Shown here: positions 21,878-31,838 of the stretch, in pieces | How positions within the stretch are numbered: position 1 is the first letter of the stretch | How the letters are laid out: every line of letters starts with the position of its first letter | NCBI GenBank assembly: GCA_036172665.1 | Contig: CM069877.1 | Span: 16,703,001-16,767,000 of the forward strand | Direction of reading: 5' to 3' | Source: Prosopocoilus inquinatus | Taxonomy: Eukaryota; Arthropoda; Insecta; Coleoptera; Lucanidae | DNA: 64,000 nucleotides | Notes under the pieces: model-generated | What the model was told of the DNA's origin: nothing | Seen by the model: only the letters and a program-made list of their open reading frames with translations | Databases searched by the model: none | Program-made: the position numbers and the translations under genes

Positions 21878-22233
21878 GTAGCTCGACATTCCCACTGCAA
21901 ACAAAAACGACTTGTCCAATTTATTCGCAATTGCGATGTAAGAGTGATGAACAGATAAAACAGCGACATCTTACGATCGGTTTTTGACCAGACATTGTAG
22001 TAGGATAGACAAATTGAAGCGGATTTGCTCCTAATATGATGTCAGGTCAAAAAGCGATCGTAAGCAAACAAAAACGACTTGCCCAATTTATTCGCAAATG
22101 CGATGTAAGAGTGATGAACAGGTCAAAAGGCGATAGTAAGATGGCGCTGTTTTATCTGTTCATCACTATTACAACGCAATTGCGAATAAATTGGACAAGT
22201 CGTTTTTGGTTTGCAGTGGAAATGTCGAGCTAC

Positions 22234-22267
22234 GTCTCTGCTGATGAAGCCCCAAGCAGGGCTGAAA
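22234..22267 (+). ncRNA. Hammerhead ribozyme, 3' truncated
   Basis: GTCTCTG, CTGATGA, AGCCC-CAAGCA-GGGCT and GAAA are present. The sequence then jumps to TCAACAACGATTTGCAACAA, so stem III, the cleavage position and the 3' strand of stem I are deleted. It cannot self-cleave. Confidence 0.75.
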
Positions 22268-22296
22268 TCAACAACGATTTGCAACAAAACTTTTAA

Positions 22297-22947
22297 TGTA
22301 ATTAACAATAATTGTAAGTTTGCATTTAAAGTATTTCAAATATTTATTACTAAAGTATCAATAATAACTTCCTTGTAGCGCGGTGCATTAATTTACTAGT
22401 TACTTGGGAGTTATTTAATGTTTTATGACTTCTTATATCACCTTATATCTAAATATTCTAGATGCAAACCTTTTGTCATTGTTGACGCACTGAATTTGGT
22501 CTTATTCTTCTTAAATAAATAAAGTAGCTGATTATCTGTTTATTTACATTACTTTTATAACAAAAAAAGAACTAAAGTATTAAATATTGTTAGGATTTTC
22601 ACTCTATAAGTTCGTATGTAAAAAATATAAGGAAAGAAAGGTAAATTTGATGTGTGAGAGAAACTCTCACCCGCGACCAATGGCGTCGTATTAAATCTAG
22701 CGACAAACGTCGGGTTAAGAGTTCTATCGAAATCTGCAATAAAAATTGGTACATTTCATTTAAGAAAATATAACTAATTTAAGGAACATGCTGTATATGT
22801 GGAAATAATTTGACGAGATAGAACTCGTTACAGGTGATAACTTTTGTAGAAGACATTTTCATTTATAATTAGTAGTTAAGGCGCTATTGAAGAAATCGAT
22901 ACCAATGACCCATCCTGTATGTAAGGCGCAATATAGCAGAATACGAG
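22297..22947. other. No gene recognised; shared edge near 22875-22915
   Basis: GTTAAGGCGCTATTGAAGAA ATCGATACCAATGACC just before the LINE remnant recurs at about 25809-25842 before another LINE remnant. It may be the end of an uncharacterised repeat. The rest shows nothing. Confidence 0.4.
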
Positions 22948-23196
22948 CGGAATTCCGACTTTCATGCTTATAACACAAGACACTGTGATTCTTTGATAGT
23001 TGCACAACATCGCAAAATGCAAAATTTGAAAACTCTTTCATATATAGGCATGAAACTTTATAATAAACTTCCAGAAATACTTAAAGTTAGAAGCTTTATT
23101 GTCTTTAAGCAGTCACTGAAAGCTTTACTCTTAAAAGAAGAATTCTACTCTATTACAGAGTTTCTCGATACACCAGATTTGGAGATTTACTTATGA
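22948..23196 (+). pseudogene. LINE reverse transcriptase, C-terminal remnant
   Basis: The frame ending at TGA 23194-23196 reads SDFHAYNTRH, then YIGMKLYNKLPEILK, FKQSLKALL and EEFYSITEFL. This is the conserved C-terminal tail of CR1/Jockey-group ORF2 proteins (NTRH ... Y-G-KLYNKLP ... F-K-LK-L). The RT domain itself is absent, so this is a 5'-truncated or eroded copy. A hammerhead-family mini-copy sits 19 bp after the stop. Confidence 0.75.
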
Positions 23197-23215
23197 ATTT
23201 AATTTTAAATTTATT

Positions 23216-23275
23216 AAAACATTTTGTTGCAATGTCAGGTCAAAAAGCGATCGTAAGATGTCGGTGTTTTATCTA
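23216..23275 (-). mobile_element. Hammerhead-family mini-copy, 60 bp, minus strand
   Basis: Flanked by exact 12-bp duplications TTTAAATTTATT (23204-23215 and 23276-23287). On the minus strand it reads GATAAAACACCGACATCTTA, CGATCGCTTTTTGACCTGAC, then jumps to the family 3' end TTGCAACAAAATG. The middle, with the ribozyme, is deleted, yet it has its own target duplication. Confidence 0.8.
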
Positions 23276-23310
23276 TTTAAATTTATTGTTCACTAATTGA
23301 CATGTACATA

Positions 23311-24569
23311 CAGTGGAACTTCTCTAATTCGAACTTCTATAACTCGAATTATCCTTTAAGTCGAATTTCTATCGCAAACTTTCGTGTTTGAACAAATTTT
23401 TAATGTATTTTAATCTCTCTAAGTCGAATTTCCGTAACTCGAACTGATATTTCTCTTATAAGTCAAATTTTCCGGGGAAATCCCTTGCTACGAACAGGGT
23501 AAGTATTTGTTATCATCTGGAGCAAAGACGACAAATAATGTTCCTGATGCTATTTACAGTGTTGTTAAAGATACACTTCTGATAGTATCTAGATACAGCT
23601 ATAGATACAAAAAGGTATCTGCAGTTTATCAAGATACTTGCAACTGTAAAATTCAATAATCTATGCAGTTGCGGAGAGACGATATTATTTGCGATCCAAA
23701 TCGAGTTTTCTTTGTTGTGAATATTGATGGGATTTTCGTATGAATATATGAATAATATACACGTTAAAACTTGTGATAATTTTCACAATGGACCGCAAAT
23801 AACACAGTTTTTTACAGCAGTATACTAAATACATTTTAAATAGGAAATTTATCTTTTTTAATAAATTGATCAGTAGTTGATAAATTATCACACGCTTTTG
23901 TACGAAACGAATGAGGTTAACGTAAAATATAAAATTATCAACAGAAATTACTCTACTCCGCTATCAGACAAGTTAAATGTCAAATGATCCTAGGATCCTT
24001 AGTTGTAGCTTTGTTGTAGCTAAGAGAGCGTTTTCGTAATCAAGAAATGCTGATAAAATCATCAACACAATCTTTTTCTTTTGATTTTCTCCTTTTGTCA
24101 ATTATGTTTCCCAATTTGTCAAATCATTTTTCAAGTCTCTGAACCATCAAATCATATTTCAAATAGAAAAGTCATAATTAAAATCGAAAGTTGCATTTTC
24201 GCCAAGGTCTGCTGTTTTTATGGAAGTTGAAGATATATCTCAAATGAATAGATACTTTTGTAATAGTATCTAGGTGCGGATACAAATACATTTTTATGTA
24301 GTATCTGAGATACGTATCTAGATACTCTAAAAGTATTTAGATACTGTATCTAGATACTTAACAACACTGGCTATTTATAATGCTTTACATTTTGTGGAAG
24401 ATTTTGTAGAAAAAGAGAAATGTTACTGTAAAACACAAAAAAAATTACGGAGTCCCTTGAAATAAACAAATGACTTGTGTATTTGTTGATTTACTTTTTG
24501 TTACTCGAAATTTCCTTAACACGATTTTTTTTCTGGTCCCTTGAGATTCGTCTTAGAGAAGTTCCACTG
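23311..24569 (+). mobile_element. pogo/Tigger-type element, deleted and interrupted
   Basis: Both ends are CAGTGGAACTTCTCTAA (inverted), flanked by TA. The CAGTG-AACTTCT-TAA-TCGAA style with several TCGAAT/TCGAAC repeats inside the left end is typical of pogo/Tigger elements. Without the nested hAT it is only about 440 bp, so it is a non-autonomous deletion derivative. Flanks of the hAT join to read NNVPDA|IYNALHFVEDFVEKEK, which could be a scrap of the transposase C-terminus (inference). Confidence 0.8.
23557..24370. mobile_element. hAT element nested in pogo, perfect 8-bp duplication
   Basis: Termini CAGTGTTGTTAAAGATAC and inverted CAGTGTTGTTAAGTATC are flanked by exact GCTATTTA (23549-23556 and 24371-24378). 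Repeated GTATCTAGATAC words fill both subterminal regions. 814 bp, no transposase. Confidence 0.88.
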
Positions 24570-24571
24570 TA

Positions 24572-24902
24572 TATCCTATGTAGGGCTACGTTCGGTTCAT
24601 TCTCACAATTTTGTTGGTTTATACGTAACGTAGAAACACGTGCAATACATGGAATGCATTTGCTCTGCATTCCTAAATCCTAATATAAGATTAGATGTTT
24701 TTACTCGCCACTTTGGCAGAAGGTGTCTACCTAAGTTTCACGATTGCATTAACAAGCGACCGTCAACGTAATCACGATCCTTCCGCTCCGATAGACATCC
24801 GAACTTCCGAAATTCCCGAATGCCACTTCACCCTCATTTTTTATTTTATTAATTTTCTATGAACTTCTATTTCCACTTATTTCTATTCCTTCCCCTCATA
24901 TA
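24572..24902. other. No gene recognised
   Basis: Mixed-composition sequence, partly C-rich near 24780-24830. Nothing supported. Confidence 0.35.
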
Positions 24903-25410
24903 TACCGGGTGCTGCGTTTTGAAATGCAACATAGGAAATCCCGTGTTAATTTAATGGTGCTCGAATATTGGCTTCCCTAATTATTTTAGAGAAAAAATCC
25001 ATTTAGGTTTTTTAAAGTGCTCTTCAAGGTGAATCTGAATTTTCCATTCGCTCAGTTTCAAGATATTTAAAAAAATCAGTAACGAAATTCAATTTATGTC
25101 AATCAGTACGGCCTTGATCAGTAAATGTTAAAATAAATTACTAGAAAAGCTTTTTCTATCAGTCTTTGACAAAAATATCTAAACTTATTAATTATCTGTT
25201 TTCACTATTATTAATCTAGGTTGTTCTGATAGTTTGGTTTAAATTGAATTTACTTACAAAATCTTTCTTTAAATATCTTAAAACTCAGCGTATGAAAAAT
25301 TCTCAAACTTCACAAACAGATTTACCGTGAAGAGTTCTTTCCTGTAAAATAATTACGGAAGTCAATATTCGAGCACCTTTAAATTAACATGGGATTTCCC
25401 ATGTTGCGTC
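24903..25410. mobile_element. Palindromic MITE GGGTGCTGCGTTTTG, copy A
   Basis: The left end (CGGGTGCTGCGTTTTGAAAT, GCAACATAGGAAATCCCGTG, TTAATTTAATGGTGCTCGAA) mirrors the right end (GACGCAACATGGGAAATCCC, ATGTTAATTTAAAGGTGCTC). Arms exceed 80 bp. A second copy is at 31152-31678. Confidence 0.75.
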
Positions 25411-25904
25411 ATTACGTCATTTATGTGATCGAATAAATTTATTATATTCGTCTTTTAAATAGTATTCATTATATTAATTAAATTGTCCTAAGTGACTTGT
25501 GTTCTATTATTTCAACATTATCCTGGTAATGGAATCGAAGAAAAATCATATAAATCCAGCAAAAATACGGTTCACATCCACCGTTATGCAACAGGGTAAG
25601 TATGAATAAATTATGATTATGATGATAATTATGAAGTCGGAAAGAAATAGTAATTCCAATCCCTAATAGCTCGCGTTAAAAGCCAGAAATAGCTTCAATC
25701 ACTTTTATACCAAACAGCTGTAAACTTCAGGTAGTCAAAAATGCACATAAAACAGATTTGTTAAAAATGCACTTATACCTCTTTTATTCTACATCTCTCA
25801 ATTAATAGTTAAGGCGCTGTTGAAGAAATCGATACCAACGACCTACACTGTACATTGTCATTCAGAAATGGCTCCAGATACAACTTTATTTCCAAGCACA
25901 ATTT
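25411..25904. other. Mostly unassigned; candidate first exon inside
   Basis: Contains the possible exon at 25529-25595 and, near 25800-25845, the GTTAAGGCGCTGTTGAAGAA repeat edge also seen at 22875. Otherwise nothing. Confidence 0.35.
25529..25595 (+). CDS. Candidate first exon, weak
   Basis: ATG at 25529 opens 22 codons (MESKKNHINPAKIRFTSTVM then QQ) and runs into a strong donor, ACAGG|GTAAGTATG. It ends in phase 1. Joining it straight to the exon at 42943 would hit a stop after three codons, so it either needs another exon in between, belongs to another gene, or is chance. No similarity is recognised. Confidence 0.28.
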
Positions 25905-26797
25905 GTGGAACAACGTACAAGGTTTTTTGAACAAAAAAATACTGAAACGGCATTATACGAATTCTTAAAAACAAAACTCGAAAATTATAGCATTAGAGGC
26001 GTTGCTCTGAAGTGGATATAGTCGTACCTCTCTGGAAGAATCCGAAAAGTAGTATTTGAGAATGCGAAAGGAAAGCAAGAATCGTCTCTAAAAAACATAT
26101 CAATCGGAGTGCCGCAAGGTAGTATTCTCGGACCTCTACTATTCCTGCTTTTCATAAATGATTTGCCTTATTATTTACAAGCAGCGGTAAACAGTTTACT
26201 ACGCCAACTTTTATTCGCTTTGCCAGTATGGTATAATCTTTTGGGGTAGAAGCCTGAAAATAAAAAAGTTTCCGTAATTCAAAAAAAGTTCTGCGTATTA
26301 TGTGCAAGGTGCCTTTCAACAATTTCTGCAGAGGTTTATTTAAAATTAACAGTTTATTGACAATATGTGCAATATATATTTACAAATGTGTGACAATATA
26401 AATGGGTACAATACGAGACACGCCGATTTATACTTATTTCCGGCCCATACTCTAACGAAATATGAATATGGCCCACGCTATATGTGCATCAAACTATACA
26501 ACAAGTTACCAAAGAACATTAGAACTCTTGAAAACTTAAAAAAATTCAAGGCAGCTGTCTTTGCCCATTTAATAGACTGCGAACCTTATTATCTACAGGA
26601 TTATTATTAATTATTAAGTTTTCGTTTTTGACTTATGTAAACTTTTCTTTTCTCTATATTACAATTTTTTTCTTTCTTGCGTCTATTATATCTCCTTAGT
26701 TTCATATATTTTTTTTTCTTAAAATGACTAATTTCAAACACTGTAACATTTTTTGTCACAGCTTATGCTTTGAAATAAATTTGATTTGATTTGATAT
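25905..26797 (+). pseudogene. LINE ORF2 remnant with 3' UTR, internally deleted
   Basis: Readable blocks in order: NTETALYEFL, then KLENYSIRGVALKW, SYLSGRIRKVVF, ISIGVPQGSILGPLLF, FINDLP; then a jump over the YADD catalytic box to the thumb and C-terminal tail (QYGIIFWG, GYNTRHADLY, MCIKLYNKLPKNIR). The final frame stops at 26608-26610. Missing are the endonuclease, the FDTVNH block and the catalytic aspartates. The 3' UTR ends AAATAAATTTGATTTGATTT, a (TTTGA)n tail, so this is a different LINE family from the ATT-tailed ones. Confidence 0.8.
26778..26797 (+). repeat. (TTTGA)n LINE tail
   Basis: Three and a half units directly after an AATAAA-like signal mark the 3' terminus of the LINE remnant. 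Confidence 0.7.
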
Positions 26798-27444
26798 TTT
26801 CAGGATGAATAGAGCATTGAAAAATAAGGCATTATTTTATAATTTTTTTTTTCGAAAAGTGAATAATAAGCAATTGGTAATAATTTCGGGTATTAACATT
26901 ACGTAAGAGGTGCTTGCTAACTTCTAAACCTCCATTACTCGAAACCGGTTATTTTTATTCAAATGCTACACCAGAACTTCTGTTGTGCCAAATAATCTAA
27001 AAAAATAATTCCTTCGCAAACTTTTGATGAAATATGTAAAAAAATAAAAGTTAGAGATAAAATAAAAAACTGATAACATAGGATCTGACAGTGTAATTAA
27101 TACGCAGTTAGATGCCTTGTTTATATAAATTTTTTCCAAAAGTGAATAATAACTTTCGGAAAACAAATTATATGAAAAGGTGACCTTATTGTCACGATAG
27201 GAGTTTTTTCGTACAAAATAATAAAAAGAAATTATTAAAGCACTGATTTGTGAAATTGAGGGAAATTTCAACATTGTCGGAATGTAGCAACAATAAGTGA
27301 GGTAATCCGATATAACAGGGTTCGTATTTCAAAATAAAACATCGACAGAATCGCAGCAACTGGGGCAAGTCATTACATCAAGTGAAAGAACACAGGGCAT
27401 ATTATGAATAACACAATGCGCGAATAAACAAAAATTGCGTATAA
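26798..27444. other. No gene recognised
   Basis: AT-rich; a 102-residue frame on the minus strand (26966-27274) is low-complexity hydrophobic and unsupported. Confidence 0.4.
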
Positions 27445-27925
27445 AATGTGCGGATTAAAATTTGGACAGCAGTCGAGCATAGCTTGACTCCGATGGGCAT
27501 TAGTGCCAGCCAACTCGAAGAAGGAGAGCCGGCCAGGACCATCCCAACGACCAAGGACGATGTTCCTGCAATCACCGTCATGCTGAGTCTGATTGTAGGA
27601 CCCCTCTCTGCCGCCCCACCGTCAGCCTCGAGCCGGAAGTTGCCGTCTTTAACCCCGGTCAACCACAGACCCGGTGTGCCGAACCAGCCTGCCAAGCTGA
27701 ACCCACTACCGTACTCCTGCTTGCCGCATCAAAAACATGCCACTTCGTCCAGGATCACAAGATCGAACGTAGACATCCGCCAACGGCAGCATAAACGTCG
27801 CAGCGAGCCGACCTTGACCATCGCAACTACAACCGCAGCCCGGATGCAAAGTACGTCGCTAGCCGGGCCAGGCTATCGCTAACCGCAGCCGCCGCACGGA
27901 CGACCAGGACCGCAACCACCCCGTT
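27445..27925. other. GC-rich island of unknown origin
   Basis: About 480 bp clearly richer in G and C than everything around it. Open on both strands (27448-27882 plus, 27402-27695 minus) with no recognised domain. The plus frame is rich in Pro, Ser and Thr. It could be the 5' part of a retroelement (UTR or gag) or a decayed exon. GC bias alone can create the open frames, so no CDS is called. Confidence 0.4.
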
Positions 27926-28158
27926 TTGACCCACGAAAAACTGCCCAACAATTTAAACTTAACATTAATAAAAGTTATCAACTTTTGTAAAACATTTGTG
28001 TTTAAAGCTCTACCCTCTGAAAACTCTGGGCCACCCCTCTACTTACGTGATCTAGTGGAGGCGCTGTACTCTTACCGCGAAATTATTTTTAGATGTTGTA
28101 TTTACCCTGAAAATATCAGGAGTGATTTCTGAATCACGGTGTATTTACAATTACTATA

Positions 28159-29915
28159 CACGGTGGCCAGAAAAATGCGGACAAACGCCAGGTAGAACGA
28201 TTCTTTGTTCAATTCTGAGGCGATAATCTTAATTCAAAAAAGTTATGCGGTCCTTCCTTAAGGCGCACGAGACCATCAAACCTTAAGATGTACGGCTAAA
28301 ATATAGCAAAATTCGTCAAATTTATCTATGTAAAATCATTGTGGTGAAATTTAGAAATGGAATTATCTCAAATGCATTGATGTAACTAATCGATTAATAC
28401 CAATGGTTTACATTTTTAACATTTCTTCATTGGCTTTTTTGAAATTAAAGTACATATGGCAACGTGGTACTGTAAAGCTGCTTGTTTAAAAGTAGTAAGT
28501 AGTTGTCAATTTTTGACGTTTCTCATGTGACATTTGGCTCTTGAAATAAGATAAACATTTTGTGCTGTTCTTAGTACCGAACAATGTTTACCTTTGGAGA
28601 ATACGCCGACATGTATATGGCATTCGGATTTTGCAATGGAAATGCAAACTTGGCAAAAGAAGAATATCAAATACGGTATCCTCAACGGCGACATCCATCC
28701 ACCAACACGTTCCGTAGAATGGATCAGCGACTTAGAGAAACTGGCTCCTTTATACCGAATTATCGTAACAGCGGTAGACCTAGAGGGCGTCGAACAGTTC
28801 AATTAGAAGAGCAAATATTGGATGCTGTTTACGAAGATCCGACGTCCAGCACAAGACAAATAGCTCGGGAACTAAATATTCCTAGCAAAACAACAGTGCA
28901 CTCAGTACTATCTCAAAATTTGTTGCATCCGTTTCATGCAAGGAAAGTGCAGCCTTTGTATGTGAACGATAATGTGCACAGAAGAATGTTTTGTAACAAT
29001 ATTTTACAAAGGATTCAAGAAGAGCCGAACTTTTTATTGCATATTCTCTGGAGCGACGAATGCTTGTTTACGAGAGATGGCGTCTTTAATAGCCATAATT
29101 TTCATTTTTGGGCGGACGAAAATCCCAAGGCAGTAAGGGAAATTGGACATCAGAGAAGATTTTCGGTAAATGTTTTGGCTGGGGATTTTAAATCTCCGAG
29201 TTGTTGGACCAATATTTCTTCCAAATCGTCTAAATGGAATTGAGTACGTTAACGTTTTAGAAGAAGTACTGGATAATATTCCACTGAATTTGAGACCCAA
29301 CATGTTGTACATGCATGACGGAGCCCCTGCTCACAATGCCAGAATTTCTAGGGATTGGTTAAACGAACACTTTCCGAATCGGTGGATAGGGCGTAACGGT
29401 CCAATAGCATGGCCGGCAAGATCTCCCGATATTAATCCTCTGGACTTTTTCGTTTGGGGGTTTTTAAAGGAAAAGGTCTATGCAACGCCTCCAGTGAACG
29501 AAGAGGATGTAATTAATAAAATTACGGCGGCAGTTCGATTAATCACCCCGGATATGTTGGAGCGCGTTTTGAATTCGCTTCCTCGAAGATTGGAATTATG
29601 TCTGGAAACTGATGGCTACCAATTTGAACAGTTCTTATAATTTTTTCATATTATCTTTAAATTTGAATACAATTGGTATCCATGTTAACATAAAATTCTT
29701 GCTAATTTGCGTATTTACCTGATTTATAGTAAATAATAAAATGATTACTACCACAGTACTTGTCTGATTAGGTGTTGCCAAATTTACAATTCTTTTAAGC
29801 CGCTCGTGTGACTTAAGAAAGCACTGTACTACTTTTTTCAATTAAGATTGTCAACTCAGAATTAAACAAAGATTTGGCCTGCGTGGCGTTTGTCCGCATT
29901 TTTCTGGCCACCGTG
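28159..29915 (+). mobile_element. IS630/Tc1-like transposon of the DUF4817 group, 1.76 kb
   Basis: Both ends share CACGGTGGCCAGAAAAATGC and continue GGACAAACGCCA, over 30 bp without mismatch, and are flanked by TA. The element carries a single transposase gene. Perfect terminal repeats and a nearly open gene make this one of the youngest elements in the window. Confidence 0.92.
28584..29640 (+). pseudogene. DUF4817-type DDD transposase, one frameshift
   Basis: Starts at ATG 28584. Residues 1-55 form the DUF4817 helical domain (FCNGNANLAKEEYQIRYPQR). A second HTH follows (SSTRQIARELNIPSKTTVHS). Catalytic Asp 1 is in ILWSDECLFTRDG, Asp 2 in YMHDGAPAHNAR, Asp 3 in ARSPDINPLDFFVWG. The C-terminus SLPRRLELCLETDG is as expected. 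A T4 run at 29172-29175 shifts the frame between SVNV and WLGIL; with three T the protein would be open for about 351 codons, normal for the group. Cut-and-paste at TA is the known chemistry of this superfamily. Confidence 0.88.
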
Positions 29916-29917
29916 TA

Positions 29918-30467
29918 TAGCGATATTAACGCTTATGTTAGGTGTCTTATAACTAAAGGATCGAGGAAAATAGCCCGTCCAGTCTCCCAGATATCGATTA
30001 CGGATCGTAACACCCCCGGTGTAGCGCAGCTCTGAATCGTTCGATTGCCCGATTTAACAGAGACGCGCGTTGTTGAGTATTCTCAGGTATTCGAATTTCG
30101 GAAGAAAATACTAAAATTTCTGAGCTATTAATTGTTATTAAAATTAATTATTAAATAACGTTCCAAATTTTCGTTCGTTCGTTCGTTTCGATTTGCCGTG
30201 AGAATGTCTTGTCTTTTAAAGCTAGAAAATGATCTCTCAACATAACAGATTGTGAGAGACGCTTTCTCTAGGTAAATTTTGAACTCTTCAATATTTACGG
30301 ACAGATTCAGCAATCAAATAGATGTCTAATCGTCAAAATCAAAATTAATGAGACGCAGAATTCGATCGTAGAATACCCGTGCCTATCGGAAATGCAGCGA
30401 GAAATCGAGCCCCGCCGCGCGCGGAATACAACGCCTCTGAGTTTGGACCCTCAGATTCGAGGCCTTA
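29918..30467. other. No gene recognised
   Basis: Possibly unique, with a CG-rich patch around 30400 (CGAGCCCCGCCGCGCGCGG). No exon-like frame. Confidence 0.4.
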
Positions 30468-30711
30468 CTCATAACGTACGGAGGAGATTGAAAGGACAGC
30501 TGTAGGAGATCAAAATTGCTTTTGACCAAAACCCAATAATAAGAAAGTTACAGCACTTTAACTTTCTTATTTTTTTCTTTAATTTACACCCACAGCTTCT
30601 TAATTAATAAAAATTATTTCACAAACTGTACAATAAACTCTAAATTTATCAAAACCACCATTCATAAAATGTCTGTGTACCCGTACGTTATGAGGTTATG
30701 AAACACCCAGT
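30468..30711. mobile_element. MITE family AACGTACGGAGG, copy B
   Basis: CTCATAACGTACGGAGGAGA and GATTGAAAGGACAGCTGTAG at the left; CCCGTACGTTATGAGG then AAACACCCAG at the right. Inner TTGCTTTTGACCAAAACCC and ACCATTCATAAAATGTC are shared with copy C in the opposite orientation. Confidence 0.72.
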
Positions 30712-31151
30712 ATAGGTGTATTTTGACACATGCAACCGGAAAGACTTAAAGCGTTACAATAAAAAATATGTATGTGTCTACGCCTATGTCATTGAAACAG
30801 AAACTTGCCGGGTCAAGTTAGACAGGAATTTTGTTGCGTTAATGAGCCCCTGTACCTACTACTCAATTAAGAGATTTCAGGCCCAACCAATTTCGCACCG
30901 TAAACGTCCGTCAATTAAATGCAGAAAAATTTTATTCAAACATGGTTAAATATTAAAATACCATTTCATTTAGCGGTGTTAGTCTTTTCTCGTCGCTAAC
31001 CCATGTCGTTCGAACAAGTTGAAGTTTTAATTGGATGTTTTTAGCAAACAGCTGCTCTTTAGCTTTCGACTACCGCATAGCTTAATTAGATCTGAAAATA
31101 AAGCTATATACTCTATTTTTTTATTAATAGACGAAATTTTACTGATTGATA
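30712..31151. other. No gene recognised
   Basis: A 77-codon frame (30716-30949) has no recognised domain and no splice or promoter context. Confidence 0.35.
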
Positions 31152-31678
31152 TACAGGGTGCTGCGTTTTGAAACGCAACATAGGAAATCCGATGTTAATT
31201 TAAAAGGACTCAAATTTTGTCTACCATAATTATATTTATATTTTTTTTAAAGTGCTGTTCAAGATGAATCGGTCTGTGAAGTTTGAGAATTTTTCCTTGG
31301 GTCAGTCTCAAGATATTTAAAAAACGGTAGTAACGATATTCAATTTGTACCAAACTATCAGCACGGTCTTGATCAGTAAATGTTAAAATAAATTACTGTA
31401 AAAGCTTCTTCTATCAATCTTCTCCAAAAGCGACCAGATTTATTAATTATCAGTTCAGTTTTCACTATCATTGATCAAGGCTGTGCCGATAGTTTGATAA
31501 AATTGAATTTAGTTACAGAATCTTTTTTTTCTTGAAGCTCAATGTATGAAAAATTCTCAAACTTCACAGATTCATCCTGAAGGGTACTTTAAAAAACCCA
31601 AATGGAATTTTGTCGTAAAATAATTAGAGAAGCCAATATTCGATCATCTTTAAATTATCATGGAATTTCCGTGCATCC
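31152..31678. mobile_element. Palindromic MITE GGGTGCTGCGTTTTG, copy B
   Basis: Same left end as copy A (CAGGGTGCTGCGTTTTGAAA, CGCAACATAGGAAATCC) and the same central GGTCTTGATCAGTAAATGTT and AAAATAAATTACT segments. The right arm is more eroded (TTATCATGGAATTTCCGTGC). Confidence 0.72.
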
Positions 31679-31688
31679 ACAATTAGCG

Positions 31689-31838
31689 CCACAACTTTTC
31701 GAACAGTTGCAAAAAATCCTGTTCAGCAGTAACGTTGTTATAGGTTTTAAATCGACCTGTACCAGTTTTTTTCGGCGATAAGCGTTCCATATACGCAACC
31801 ATCTCATCAATTACGATTCGAACCCTAAAACCTTATTT
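31689..31838 (-). pseudogene. Short coding remnant or terminal exon, minus strand
   Basis: On the minus strand about 46 codons run from behind a possible acceptor (GGTTTTAG at about 31830) to a stop just beside the MITE: VRIVIDEMVAYMERL, GTGRFKTYNNVTAEQDFLQL, FEKLW then stop. The amphipathic composition looks protein-like, and it ends exactly where repeats begin. No family is recognised; it may equally be a transposase tail. Confidence 0.3.

Larger units (their letters stand above)
21779..22296. mobile_element. Hammerhead-family composite: two copies head to head
   Basis: A full unit lies on the minus strand (about 22063 down to 21779). It is followed by a partial minus-strand piece (22064-22120) and a 3' half on the plus strand (22121-22296). 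Both outer edges are the family 3' end (TTGCAACAAAA), so the locus is a large inverted repeat. Head-to-head and tandem partial copies are typical of Penelope-like insertions and could also come from template switching. Clear target duplications were not found. Confidence 0.78.

Noticed and set aside
26966..27274. 102-codon minus-strand frame
   Set aside because: AT-driven Phe/Tyr/Ser-rich translation without motif; no context.
30716..30949. 77-codon open frame on the plus strand
   Set aside because: No domain, no splice or promoter context; length is within chance for this much sequence.
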